This document shows positions 15,920 to 24,863 of a DNA stretch of 64,000 nt, piece after piece; the first letter of the stretch is position 1; each line of letters begins with the position of its first letter. The translations under genes and the position numbers were made by a program. Source of the stretch: Deferribacteraceae bacterium UBA6793 (lineage in GTDB: Bacteria > Chrysiogenota > Deferribacteres > Deferribacterales > Geovibrionaceae); assembly GCA_002452405.1 (NCBI GenBank), contig DKFP01000009.1, positions 27,908 to 91,907 of the forward strand, written 5' to 3'. The notes under the pieces are model-generated. The model ran no database searches and was not told the origin of the DNA. It saw nothing but the letters and a program-made list of their open reading frames with translations.

Positions 15920-18655
15920 ATGAAATTCAGACTTTCAACAGTGACTCTGATTACCGCAATCTCAGTTGCGGTAATTTTTTCTTCGGCACTCATATATAAC
16001 CTTACGTCTCTGTCTGCGAAACATATCAAAAAATCTGAGCAGGAACTGAAAAAGAACTACGAAACACGTCAGAAAGAAATAATTAAAAATGAAGTTCAGC
16101 GGGTTATAACAAGAATAAAGCTAGAAGAAGCAGAGGTTTATAAAGACGCTAAAAACGTTGTCAGAGACAGGGTTGATTCAGCCGACGACTACATCAAGAC
16201 CTTAAAAACATCAAACAGTTCTGAACGGAATATAAGAAACGCACTAAATTCGCTCATCCATTCTTTCAAATGGGAGTTTAAAACCGGCTATTACTATGCT
16301 CTGGATAAAAACGGAATAATAATCAGCCACGGCGGAAATCCTAAATACGAAGGGGTTGATGCTATTCAGCTTGCCAACAACAAAAAATTTAATCAGTTCA
16401 TCAAAAATGCGTACAAAAACGGCAGTGCATACGGCGAGTATGACTTTGAAAAACCGGGAGAACCTGGTAAAAAATATACTAAAATAGCCTATGCAAAATA
16501 CAATCCCGACACTCAGATTCTTATCGCGGCCGGAGTGTATCTGGACGAAATAGCCGACCTTGCCAAAGATGACATCCTTGCCAGCATAAAAAGTGACAGG
16601 TTCGGGTTCGAAAACACCGGGTACTTCTGGATAATCACAACCGATTCCAAAAATATCTTCCATCCGGACAAGAAATTCAGTAATGCCGACATTAAAGAAG
16701 TAATTTCCGGTGACGGCAGAAAAATCCTTCTCGAAGCGATAGATATAGCGAAAAGCAGAGGAGAGGGATACATCTCTTACCAATGGGAGCTCCCCGGCAA
16801 AAAAGGACTGACTGAAAAAACCACATACATCGGCTATGTACCCGAATGGAAATGGGTGATCGGCACCGGCTTCTACTATGTTTCGCTGAATGAAATGATC
16901 GCCTCTGAAAAACAGGCGATAATGGGTACTTCACAAAAAGAACTCTATTCCAATATAGCTCTGATAATTATACTTTTAATACTGTCTCTGGCGGTTTCTC
17001 TTTATATTTTCAGAAAAATGCGCGCGGTTGAGGACAGGCAGACGAAGATACTGAACGACCTGAAACAATACAAATTCATAATGGATGAAAGCTCCATCGT
17101 CAGCATGACCGACCCAAAGGGAATAATGACCTATGTTAACGATAAATTCTGCGACATAAGCGGCTATCCAAGGGACAGGCTCATCGGGCATAAGCACAAC
17201 GTTCTGCGCCACCCGGACACCCCGTCGGAATATTTCGCAGGTCTCTGGAAAACCATCGCCGGTGGAAAGATATTTAAAGGCATAATCAAAAACCTCCGAC
17301 CTGACGGAAGCCACTACTATCACAATGTAGTCATCATCCCCATCAAGGACGAAAACGGTAAAATCGTTGCATATACTTCATGCAGTCAGGATGTTACAGA
17401 GGTTATAGAAAACAGGGAAAAACTCCAGACCGTGTTCAACACCGACAAGCTCACCGGACTCGGCAACAGATACAAACTGGAACAGGACACTGAAACCGCA
17501 AAAAAACCATGCCTGGCAGTTATTGACATCGATAGATTCCATGAAATAAACGAGCTATACGGAATGAGACTGGGCGACGAACTGCTCTCCATATTTGCAG
17601 ACAGACTGGTCAAAAACGAGCATCTGAAAAATTTTGAACTATACCGTCTACACTCAGACGTTTTCGCGTTGTTCGCACCGTATATGGACATCAAGACCTT
17701 TCTGGAAACAGTGGTTGCCGGAACTTCTGACGTCACCAAAGAGTATTTCAGAGCATCCGGAAAAGAGGTCATTTTAAGCTGCCGCATAGGCTTTGCAGAG
17801 GGAAAGGATCTTATGTACAAGGCAGACATAGCCGTTCAGCAGGCTAAGTTTGAAAACAAGGAATATCAGGTTTTCGACCCTAACCTCACGGTTAATTTTG
17901 CCACATACGAACAAAACATAAAAGTGCTTAAAATGCTCACAGACGCAGTGGACAAAGACAGGATAGTCCCTTTCTTTCAGCCCATATATGCTTTCGGCTC
18001 AAAAGAAATTTGGAAATATGAATGTCTCATCCGCATCATCGATGAAAACGGCATGGTTATTCCGCCTTCGCAGTTTCTGGATATCAGTAAACAGACAAGG
18101 CTCTATCCGAAACTGACCATGGCGGTCGCTAAAAAATCCATAGATACATTCAAAAACACAGGTGCGGAATTCTCTGTAAATTTCTCCGTGGAAGACCTCC
18201 TGAATAAGGATACCATGAACGGAATCTTCAGGTATGCAGAAGAGGCAGGGGTTTTAAACAGGATGGTAATAGAGATAGTCGAAACAGAGAGGCTCACAGC
18301 AGACGAAAATATAATAGGCATAATAAGCGGGTTCAAACAGCAGGGGACAAAGATAGCCATAGACGACTTCGGCTCCGGCTATTCAAATTTCGATTACCTG
18401 CTCAAGGTGCAGGCGGACTACGTTAAAATAGACGCAAGCATAATCAGATTGATATCAAAAGATGAACGTGCATCCGATATAGTGCGCTCCATAACAAGCT
18501 ACGCCAAAAAGATGAAAATGCAGACAATTGCGGAATTCATAGCGGATGAAGCAACAGCCTTAAAAGCCAGAGAACTTGGCGTTGACTTCGCTCAGGGCTA
18601 CTGGTTCGGTAAACCGGAACCTGTTCCCGCAAAAAAACCGGAAAACATATTATGA
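15920..18655 (+). CDS. Cache-PAS-GGDEF(degenerate)-EAL signalling protein
   Basis: This 911-residue protein has transmembrane segment 1 at about 7-27, a periplasmic double Cache (GYYYALDKNGIIISHGG, GYFWIITTDSKNIFHPD), transmembrane segment 2 at about 342-362 and PAS at about 380-495. The GGDEF domain is degenerate: the active loop reads HSDVF near 578, so cyclase activity is not expected. The EAL domain has ECLIR (Glu701) in place of EALIR, with DDFGSGYSNFDYL, KIDASII and QGYWFGKP conserved, so cyclic-di-GMP phosphodiesterase activity is plausible. It likely lowers c-di-GMP in response to a periplasmic ligand. Confidence 0.92.
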   Translation: MKFRLSTVTLITAISVAVIFSSALIYNLTSLSAKHIKKSEQELKKNYETRQKEIIKNEVQRVITRIKLEEAEVYKDAKNVVRDRVDSADDYIKTLKTSNSSERNIRNALNSLIHSFKWEFKTGYYYALDKNGIIISHGGNPKYEGVDAIQLANNKKFNQFIKNAYKNGSAYGEYDFEKPGEPGKKYTKIAYAKYNPDTQILIAAGVYLDEIADLAKDDILASIKSDRFGFENTGYFWIITTDSKNIFHPDKKFSNADIKEVISGDGRKILLEAIDIAKSRGEGYISYQWELPGKKGLTEKTTYIGYVPEWKWVIGTGFYYVSLNEMIASEKQAIMGTSQKELYSNIALIIILLILSLAVSLYIFRKMRAVEDRQTKILNDLKQYKFIMDESSIVSMTDPKGIMTYVNDKFCDISGYPRDRLIGHKHNVLRHPDTPSEYFAGLWKTIAGGKIFKGIIKNLRPDGSHYYHNVVIIPIKDENGKIVAYTSCSQDVTEVIENREKLQTVFNTDKLTGLGNRYKLEQDTETAKKPCLAVIDIDRFHEINELYGMRLGDELLSIFADRLVKNEHLKNFELYRLHSDVFALFAPYMDIKTFLETVVAGTSDVTKEYFRASGKEVILSCRIGFAEGKDLMYKADIAVQQAKFENKEYQVFDPNLTVNFATYEQNIKVLKMLTDAVDKDRIVPFFQPIYAFGSKEIWKYECLIRIIDENGMVIPPSQFLDISKQTRLYPKLTMAVAKKSIDTFKNTGAEFSVNFSVEDLLNKDTMNGIFRYAEEAGVLNRMVIEIVETERLTADENIIGIISGFKQQGTKIAIDDFGSGYSNFDYLLKVQADYVKIDASIIRLISKDERASDIVRSITSYAKKMKMQTIAEFIADEATALKARELGVDFAQGYWFGKPEPVPAKKPENIL

Positions 18656-18865
18656 TTCAGCTCGCTTTGATGTAACGAATTTCAGTATTATTGCCATAAC
18701 AGGCGCAAGATGAAAAAACAGGTCGAATATATCTATCGGGCGTTTCAGCGTCCCCTCCGAAAGCATCCTCAGCTTTTCCACAATGTGCGGCTCCGGACTG
18801 AAAGGAGCAAGCCCCAGAAGCACCGCAAAGATTATCAGGACAGGATAGTCAACTTTCTTTAACAT
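18650..18865 (-). CDS. Small two-TM membrane protein (type often annotated as RND transporter)
   Basis: A 71-residue protein starts at ATG 18865, with GGAGG seven bases upstream; a GTG one codon earlier is less well spaced. Two hydrophobic segments (about 6-22 and 46-63) flank a conserved-looking amphipathic middle, PEPHIVEKLRMLSEGTLKRPIDIFDLFFHL. The same short protein appears in many Proteobacteria and is often labelled RND transporter, although it is far too short for one. Function unknown. Its 3' end overlaps the convergent EAL gene by 6 bp. Confidence 0.7.
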   Translation of the reverse strand: MLKKVDYPVLIIFAVLLGLAPFSPEPHIVEKLRMLSEGTLKRPIDIFDLFFHLAPVMAIILKFVTSKRAES

Positions 18866-18955
18866 CACATCACCTCCATAAGAAACACACGATTATGTTA
18901 AGTTAACCGGTATCATGACGATTAGCATCAAATAATCGAAATACCGGAGCCAGCC

Positions 18956-19585
18956 ATGTATGTGAACTATAACTCAAAAACAGCACAGCTTCAATACCGT
19001 GCCGCAGAGGTGAAACAGGACGGCGGCACCACAAAAAGCAGAAGCGTTGACGTGCGCATCGACTATAAAAGCGTCGATGTTAAAGCTATCGACAGCGCGG
19101 AAGAGAAGAACGTAAACGACATATACGTAAGCGAAAGAGAAGCAGGAAACATTGAGGAATACATCAAAAAATCCGTTTCAGGGATAATGGATAGAATATC
19201 CAGACACACCCAGAACACACTGCGTGCGCAGTCAGACACTGTTCTTGCGAACGTTAAGATAATGAGCGTTTCCATTGAAATAAGCGTCCACACGGAAACA
19301 ACCGACTCCGCCGACAATACAAACTCGCTTCTTGGTAAAGATGGCTATTTCGGAGTCGAAAAGACATCGCAGAGGCTTTTTGAGCTGGCAAAAGCTCTCG
19401 CAGGGGACGATACGGAAAAACTGAAAGAAGCAAAAGACGCAATAACCAAAGGATACGAATCCGTCGTAGGTCTCTTCGGAGAAAACACTCCGGATATAAC
19501 ACACGAAACCTATGATAAAACAATGGAAAAAATGGATGGTTATATTGACCATCTGAGCAGACAGTCAGAAAAGTCCTATGCCTGA
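18956..19585 (+). CDS. DUF5610-like protein, possibly flagellum-associated
   Basis: This is a 209-residue soluble, highly charged protein. The C-terminal part (GKDGYFGVEKTSQRLFELAKALAGDD..LKEAKDAITKGYESV) resembles DUF5610, a domain seen near flagellar and motility genes. No signal peptide or membrane segment is seen. The ribosome site GGAG lies 9 bases before the ATG. The 3' end overlaps the convergent histidine kinase by 10 bp. The family assignment is by eye. Confidence 0.55.
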   Translation: MYVNYNSKTAQLQYRAAEVKQDGGTTKSRSVDVRIDYKSVDVKAIDSAEEKNVNDIYVSEREAGNIEEYIKKSVSGIMDRISRHTQNTLRAQSDTVLANVKIMSVSIEISVHTETTDSADNTNSLLGKDGYFGVEKTSQRLFELAKALAGDDTEKLKEAKDAITKGYESVVGLFGENTPDITHETYDKTMEKMDGYIDHLSRQSEKSYA

Positions 19586-21429
19586 CAGATATTAAGAAGT
19601 ATACTCATCTTTGCGCCGAGACCTGTGTTCTCGGCGTTTATCGTTCCGTTCATCCGCTCGCAGATGATAAGTCTGCTCATATAAAGCCCAAGTCCGGTTC
19701 CTTTTTCGCCTTTAGTTGATGAATATGCTGTAAATATCTTTCCGAGCATATCGGAGCTGATTCCGCCTCCGTTATCGGAAACGGCTATAAGCACTTTATC
19801 GCCGCGCCTGCCGACTGTTATATCTATCTCTCCATCCTCGGCAAACTTAGCCTCAAGAGCGTCTCTGGCATTTGTGAGAAGGTTGAGAACCACGTTCTTG
19901 AACTCGTTTTCATATCCGAAAACGATTATCTTTTTCGCTTCCTCGCCTTCCGGGTATATGCCGCATTTTATGCCGTAATATTTGAGCTGCGGTCTGTAAA
20001 GCTGCAAAACGTCACTTACGGCTTTAAATACGTTAAATTCGCAAGCCTGTCCCATGGGTTTCAGAAAGTTACGAAAATCGTTTATTGTGGCGCTCATGAA
20101 CTCTATCTGTTCGTTTATGCTGACGACAGTCTTATGGACAAGTTTCTGCGCGTCCGCATCCAGTTCGAGCAGTTCTTCAAGCATCTGGGATATCATGGCG
20201 ATGGCGTTAAGCGGCTGAACCCACTGGTGCGCGATTATACCCACCATCTCTCCCATAGTTGCCATCTTGGACTGCTGCAAAAGCATCCGCTCCTGCTCAA
20301 TATTCTTTTCCTGAGCGGATTTGAGACCGGAAATATCGTTCAGGAAACAGAATACCCTCGTTTCGTCATCTGTAACCAGCAGTTCGAAGCTGGTGAGCAC
20401 ATGGATGATATGCCCTTCTTTGGTACGTATCCTGTAATCTATGGAACCGCAATTATTGACAGTTTTTTCGAGATTGCGGAATATCTCCGAAACCCTTGCC
20501 CTGTCCTCCGGCAGAATGAAAATATCGGACGACTTTCTGTTTCGCAGGTCCTCAAGACCGTACCCAGTGAGTGTAAGACAGTATTGGTTACAGTCTAGAA
20601 TATAACCTTCTCTGTCCATTGTGAAAATACCGATATTTGCACGGTTGTAGAGGGTTCTGTAAAACGCCTCCTGCCTGCGCAGTTCCTTTTCCGCATTCTT
20701 TTTAAAAGTGATATCGTAGAAAACGCCGTCAAGAACACATTCGGACTGTGTGAGTTTATGCATCACAACCTTTATGTGCCTTTCATGTCCGTAGTCGTCT
20801 CTGATGGCTATCTCAGTTTCAATCTTAGTATGCTCTGAAATTTCCGCCAGCGTATCGCATATCTTATGAAAGCCCTTGTCCGTTATCCGCCCGCATATCT
20901 CGTCAATGTTTACAACGGTCTTCTCATTGTCAAACCCAAGGACACGGCAAGCCTCCGGCGTGAGCACCAGACATCTCTGGTCGCTGAGGTATTCGAAATT
21001 TCCGGCACCTGCTATGCTGTTTGAATGGCTGAGTTTTCGGCGGTTCAGTTCAAGATCGTTGACAGCCTGATTAAGGGCGATAGTCTTTGCTCTCACCTCT
21101 TCGTCGAGCTGGTTATCGGAAGGAGCGTCTTCATTTTCCACAGACCCCGTGACAGGAAAGAGCATTGCCAGCATACAGTCATCAAGCCCTATGTCAGTAA
21201 AAGTGACGATATAGTGGCTGTTGTCCACACGAACGAGCTGCCCGCGGCGGCTTAACCCGTTTTCGGCAAAGATATATCCACCGAATATCTCGGAAACCGA
21301 TTTGCCGACAGGATTGTGGTACATAATTCTGCGTACGCCTTCGGACGCCCATAAAACCTTATCAAACGGCGCTCTTCCTGTGACCCGCAGAATCAGTGAA
21401 TCTGTATGTTTCGTCATATACCTAATCAT
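19576..21429 (-). CDS. Cytosolic PAS sensor histidine kinase
   Basis: This 617-residue protein has no membrane segment. It has an N-terminal PAS-like region (AENGLSRRGQLVRVDN), a PAS/PAC at about 135-245 (VLGFDNEKTVVNIDEICGRI) and a clear PAS at about 255-370 (ILDCNQYCLTLTGYGLEDLRN). The H-box is GEMVGIIAHQWVQPLNAI (His401), the HQW subtype common in delta- and epsilon-proteobacteria-like kinases. ATPase boxes: NLLTNARDALEA, VSDNGGGISSD, KIFTAYSSTKGEKGTGLGLYM. It is an orphan kinase. The start may be the ATG at 21417 instead; neither has a strong ribosome site. Confidence 0.92.
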   Translation of the reverse strand: MIRYMTKHTDSLILRVTGRAPFDKVLWASEGVRRIMYHNPVGKSVSEIFGGYIFAENGLSRRGQLVRVDNSHYIVTFTDIGLDDCMLAMLFPVTGSVENEDAPSDNQLDEEVRAKTIALNQAVNDLELNRRKLSHSNSIAGAGNFEYLSDQRCLVLTPEACRVLGFDNEKTVVNIDEICGRITDKGFHKICDTLAEISEHTKIETEIAIRDDYGHERHIKVVMHKLTQSECVLDGVFYDITFKKNAEKELRRQEAFYRTLYNRANIGIFTMDREGYILDCNQYCLTLTGYGLEDLRNRKSSDIFILPEDRARVSEIFRNLEKTVNNCGSIDYRIRTKEGHIIHVLTSFELLVTDDETRVFCFLNDISGLKSAQEKNIEQERMLLQQSKMATMGEMVGIIAHQWVQPLNAIAMISQMLEELLELDADAQKLVHKTVVSINEQIEFMSATINDFRNFLKPMGQACEFNVFKAVSDVLQLYRPQLKYYGIKCGIYPEGEEAKKIIVFGYENEFKNVVLNLLTNARDALEAKFAEDGEIDITVGRRGDKVLIAVSDNGGGISSDMLGKIFTAYSSTKGEKGTGLGLYMSRLIICERMNGTINAENTGLGAKMSILLNICQA

Positions 21430-21498
21430 ATCTCAGTTTACGGCAATAACGCAAGTTAAGATATTAACTGATTTGTGAATAATTCCTTTAAAAGAAAC

Positions 21499-21523
21499 GG
21501 AAAAAGGGAGCCGCAGCCCCCTT
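21499..21523 (-). terminator. Terminator of the nqr operon
   Basis: On minus, AAGGGGGC-TGCG-GCTCCCTT is followed by TTTCCG with extra T. The 8-bp stem (one G-T pair) overlaps the stop codon of the NqrM-like gene. Confidence 0.75.
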
Positions 21524-21674
21524 AATTATCCTTATCTGTTTCGCACCCATGCCCGCTTTGGCAGTGACCCTGTCCGCACTTGCAAGAGCTTTTGTTCCTA
21601 CGCGCAAAAAGCACCAGGGCAAAGAATACGACTGCTATAAAAACTCCGGCGAAAACTGCAAAAAACTGAGCCAT
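21522..21674 (-). CDS. nqrM: NqrM-like Cys-rich membrane protein
   Basis: This 50-residue protein has one N-terminal transmembrane segment (about 3-22), then ARRNKSSCKCGQGHCQSGHGC with four Cys. NqrM supplies the iron ion of the NqrDE membrane site and is encoded right after nqrF in Vibrio-type operons; this gene begins 1 bp after the nqrF stop. It is shorter than typical NqrM (about 70-80 residues) and its Cys spacing resembles FeoB-associated Cys-rich proteins too. Position is the main support for NqrM. Confidence 0.6.
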   Translation of the reverse strand: MAQFFAVFAGVFIAVVFFALVLFARRNKSSCKCGQGHCQSGHGCETDKDN

Positions 21675-21675
21675 A

Positions 21676-22887
21676 TCAGCTTCCGAAGTCGTCAAAAAAG
21701 ATATTCTCCGGTTCAACGCCAAGACTGTCCAGCATCGAAAGCACGGAAGATATCATTACAGGAGGTCCGCAGAGATAATATTCTATCTCTTCGGGCGCCT
21801 CGTGGTCTTTCAGATAATTCTGAAGAGCCACTGTGTGTATAAACCCTTTATAACCCGTCCAGTTATCCTCCGGTTGCGGGTCTGAAAGTGCTATGTGATA
21901 GCTGAAGTTAGGATATTTCTCTTCCAGCTCTCTGAAATCCTCTGTGTAAAACAATTCACGCAGACTGCGTCCGCCATACCAGTAGCTTATCTTACGGGTG
22001 GCGTTCTTCGTAAGAAGTTGATCGAAGATTATCGAACGCAAAGGAGCCATCCCCGCGCCGCCGCCAAGGAACACCATCTCCTTTCCTGTCTCACGCCCGT
22101 AAAACTCGCCGAAGGGTCCGGCAATCGTAACTATATCACCTGGTTTGCGGCTCCATACATATGAGGAGCCTATGCCGGGGGGCACCTGCTTGCCGAAGGG
22201 AGGAGTGGCAATGCGCACGTTCAGTTTGACAAGTCCCTCTTCCGCGGGATAGCTCGCCATGCTGTATGCCCTCTGAATCTCCTCTTTCGTGCCCGCTTTC
22301 AGTTTGAAGAAACCATATTTCTCCCAGTCGCCCCTGTATTGCCCCTCTATGTCAAAATTTGCAAAATCTGCCTCATAGGGGGGAACTACCACCTGAATAT
22401 AGCCGCCAGCTCTGAAATCCACCTTTTCAGGCACTTTCAGCACAAATTCTTTTATGAAAGTGGCAACGTTATCGTTTGAGAGCACTTCGCACTCAAGCCT
22501 TTTCGCTGCGAAAACCTCAGGAGGGAGTTCTATTGTCATATTCTGCTTAACCGCTGTCTGACATGAAAGCCTTACGCCCTCTTTCTCCTGTCTGCGGTTG
22601 ATGTGTGTCTTTTCAGTGGGCAGGATATCTCCCACACCCTCAACGATAGTGACGCGGCATTGTCCGCACGCGCCGCCGCCGCCACATGCGGAAGAAACGA
22701 ATATTCCGTTATCAGCCAGCGCATTGAGCAGCTTTCCGCCTGTGGGAACCTGAAAATCTTTTTTATGGTTGATGTTTATCGTCACTATTCCCGCGGAAAC
22801 CAGCATCCTTCTGGCGTTTATAATAACGCCCACCAGAAGCAGGATGACCGCTGTGAAGACTATGACGCCCATTATCAGCAATGTCAT
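21676..22887 (-). CDS. nqrF: Na+-translocating NADH:quinone reductase subunit F
   Basis: This 403-residue subunit is the NADH entry point of Na+-NQR. It has an N-terminal membrane anchor (about 3-24) and a 2Fe-2S domain with SSACGGGGACGQC near residue 70 and SCQTAV near 110. The ferredoxin-reductase domain has FAD-binding RAYSMAS near 210, GPFGEF and the NADH motif GGGAGMAPLRS near 280. It overlaps nqrE by 4 bp (ATGA). Confidence 0.97.
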   Translation of the reverse strand: MTLLIMGVIVFTAVILLLVGVIINARRMLVSAGIVTININHKKDFQVPTGGKLLNALADNGIFVSSACGGGGACGQCRVTIVEGVGDILPTEKTHINRRQEKEGVRLSCQTAVKQNMTIELPPEVFAAKRLECEVLSNDNVATFIKEFVLKVPEKVDFRAGGYIQVVVPPYEADFANFDIEGQYRGDWEKYGFFKLKAGTKEEIQRAYSMASYPAEEGLVKLNVRIATPPFGKQVPPGIGSSYVWSRKPGDIVTIAGPFGEFYGRETGKEMVFLGGGAGMAPLRSIIFDQLLTKNATRKISYWYGGRSLRELFYTEDFRELEEKYPNFSYHIALSDPQPEDNWTGYKGFIHTVALQNYLKDHEAPEEIEYYLCGPPVMISSVLSMLDSLGVEPENIFFDDFGS

Positions 22888-23492
22888 AACTTTATCCCCG
22901 AAAACAGCATAAAGGCTATCGCCATGATGCCCGCCGTAATGAATGTTATGCCCATTCCGCCAAGACCTCTCGGCGTGTCGGCATATTTAATCCTGTCTCT
23001 GATACCCGCCATGGTAACAATAGCCAGCGCCCAGCCTATGCCCGAACCCAGTCCGAATACCACTGATTCGCCGAACGAATAGTCTCTCTGAACCATGAAC
23101 AGCGAACCGCCCAGAATTGCGCAATTCACCGTTATCAGCGGCAGGAATATACCCAGCGCCGAATAGAGCGATGGGACGTATTTATCCAGCGCCATCTCCA
23201 GTATCTGCACTATGGCGGCGATGAGACCGATGTATGTGACCAGACCAATGAAGCCGAGGTCAAGGTCGGGAAAACCTGCCCATGTGAGCGCACCCTCTTT
23301 CAGCACGAACCTGTAGAGAAGGTTGTTCGCGGGAACGGTTATCGCCTGAACGACAACCACCGCTACGCCAAGCCCGAACGCCGTTTCAACCTTTTTTGAT
23401 ACCGCGATAAAGGTACACATGCCAAGGAAGAACGAAAGCGCCATGTTTTCTATGAAAATGGATTTTATGAACAGCGAAAGGTATGCTTCCAT
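22884..23492 (-). CDS. nqrE: Na+-NQR subunit E
   Basis: This 202-residue protein has six membrane segments and starts MEAYLSLFIKSIFIENMALS at 23492, with GGAGG upstream; a longer reading runs into nqrD. It is paired with NqrD as the antiparallel membrane halves that hold the iron site: conserved Cys in LGMCTF and in TVNCAILGG. Start and nqrD stop are separated by 1 bp. Confidence 0.96.
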   Translation of the reverse strand: MEAYLSLFIKSIFIENMALSFFLGMCTFIAVSKKVETAFGLGVAVVVVQAITVPANNLLYRFVLKEGALTWAGFPDLDLGFIGLVTYIGLIAAIVQILEMALDKYVPSLYSALGIFLPLITVNCAILGGSLFMVQRDYSFGESVVFGLGSGIGWALAIVTMAGIRDRIKYADTPRGLGGMGITFITAGIMAIAFMLFSGIKL

Positions 23493-23493
23493 A

Positions 23494-24105
23494 TCAGTCC
23501 TCCGCCTTAACAACAGTCAGTCTGGCAATCCAGATGAGGATGCCTATAAGGAAAAACGCGCTGGGCGCAAGGAGAAAAAGCCCGTTGGGCTGATACCACC
23601 CGCCGGAATTAACTGTCGGCAGCAGTGTCAAACCGAACAGTTTTCCCGAACCGATAAGCTCCCTTATAGTTGCAATGATGATAAGCACCAGACCATAGCC
23701 TGCGCCGTTGCCAAGCCCGTCCAGAAAACTCCTGAACGGAGGGTTGCTTATGGCGTATGCCTCGGCACGCCCCATTATGATACAGTTTGTTATGATAAGC
23801 CCCATGAACACAGAGAGCTGTTTGCTTATCTCGAACATATAAGCCTTGATTATCTGATCTGCAATGATAACCAGTGTCGCAACCACCGTCATTTCGATGA
23901 TGAGCCTGATGCTGGAAGGCATTAGCTTGCGCATCATGGAGAGGAACAGGTTGGAAAGCGCCACAACCGTCATAACGGAGACCGCCATAACCATGGTCAC
24001 TTCCAGTTTTGTCGTAACGGCAAGGGTGGAACAGATACCCAGCACCTGCACGGCGATGGGGTTATTTTTTATGATGGGGTCTGTGAAGACCTTCATTGCC
24101 GACAT
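23494..24105 (-). CDS. nqrD: Na+-NQR subunit D
   Basis: This 203-residue membrane subunit has six hydrophobic segments. The start MSAMKVFTDPIIKNNPIAVQ and the conserved cysteines in VLGICSTLAV and ITNCIIMGRAEAYA match NqrD/RnfE. It shares the TAATG stop/start with nqrC. Confidence 0.96.
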   Translation of the reverse strand: MSAMKVFTDPIIKNNPIAVQVLGICSTLAVTTKLEVTMVMAVSVMTVVALSNLFLSMMRKLMPSSIRLIIEMTVVATLVIIADQIIKAYMFEISKQLSVFMGLIITNCIIMGRAEAYAISNPPFRSFLDGLGNGAGYGLVLIIIATIRELIGSGKLFGLTLLPTVNSGGWYQPNGLFLLAPSAFFLIGILIWIARLTVVKAED

Positions 24106-24863
24106 TATGCACCCCCCTGTTTCAGCGAGTTCAGATATTTTCCGAACCCGTCCTGACCCATCCAGAAACGAACTGTGTTTTCAACGCCACGGCTGGTCAT
24201 TGTCGCACCGCTGAGCGAATCCACCTGACTTTCGCCGTGTGCGCCGCCCTTAACGATGGAAAGAGCCACCGAGCCGTCGTTTCCGTATATCTTTTTGTCA
24301 ACCCACTGTGCTTTCCAGAGCGGATTGTCTATCTCGCCGCCCAGACCGGGGGTTTCTCCGTGCTCATAAAAGGTTATGCCGCTGACTGAGTTCAGGTCGC
24401 TGTTAAGCGCCATAAAGCCGTACATCGTGCTCCAAAGTCCTGAACCGTATACAGGCATAACAACTTTGGATATCTTGCCGTCCGCACCGCGAAGGATGAA
24501 GACCGGAATTTTTGCGGGGATACTTTTTATCACCGCGATATCCTGCTGTCTGGACAGGTGCACCGCGTCCGGTGAAGCCGCAAGTCTTCTGATACTTTCA
24601 AAATACTTGCCGGCATCGCCCTTTTCGGCTTTTCCCGTTTTCATATCAACAAGATAGGTCTCAACAGAGCCGAACGCCTTGTTTATGTCCGTGTCAGATT
24701 TCAGAACACCCGCTGCAAGCAGGATGTTCTTTTTCCTTTCAAGTTCCCTGTTCATGTCCTGTCTGGGTTTCAGAAGCACGTTTGCCCCTGCAACGAAGAA
24801 CGAACAGACAACAGCCAGAACGAGGGCTGTCAGAAACGTTCTGAGATCGCTTTCACGCCGCAT
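24105..24863 (-). CDS. nqrC: Na+-NQR subunit C
   Basis: This 252-residue subunit has one N-terminal membrane segment (about 9-28) and a periplasmic FMN domain. The flavin attachment site is VDSLSGATMTSRGV near residue 222, where the Thr of SGAT carries FMN through a phosphoester bond (added by ApbE, not encoded here). The GETPGLGGEI motif near 170 is typical. It overlaps nqrB by 11 bp. Confidence 0.96.
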   Translation of the reverse strand: MRRESDLRTFLTALVLAVVCSFFVAGANVLLKPRQDMNRELERKKNILLAAGVLKSDTDINKAFGSVETYLVDMKTGKAEKGDAGKYFESIRRLAASPDAVHLSRQQDIAVIKSIPAKIPVFILRGADGKISKVVMPVYGSGLWSTMYGFMALNSDLNSVSGITFYEHGETPGLGGEIDNPLWKAQWVDKKIYGNDGSVALSIVKGGAHGESQVDSLSGATMTSRGVENTVRFWMGQDGFGKYLNSLKQGGA

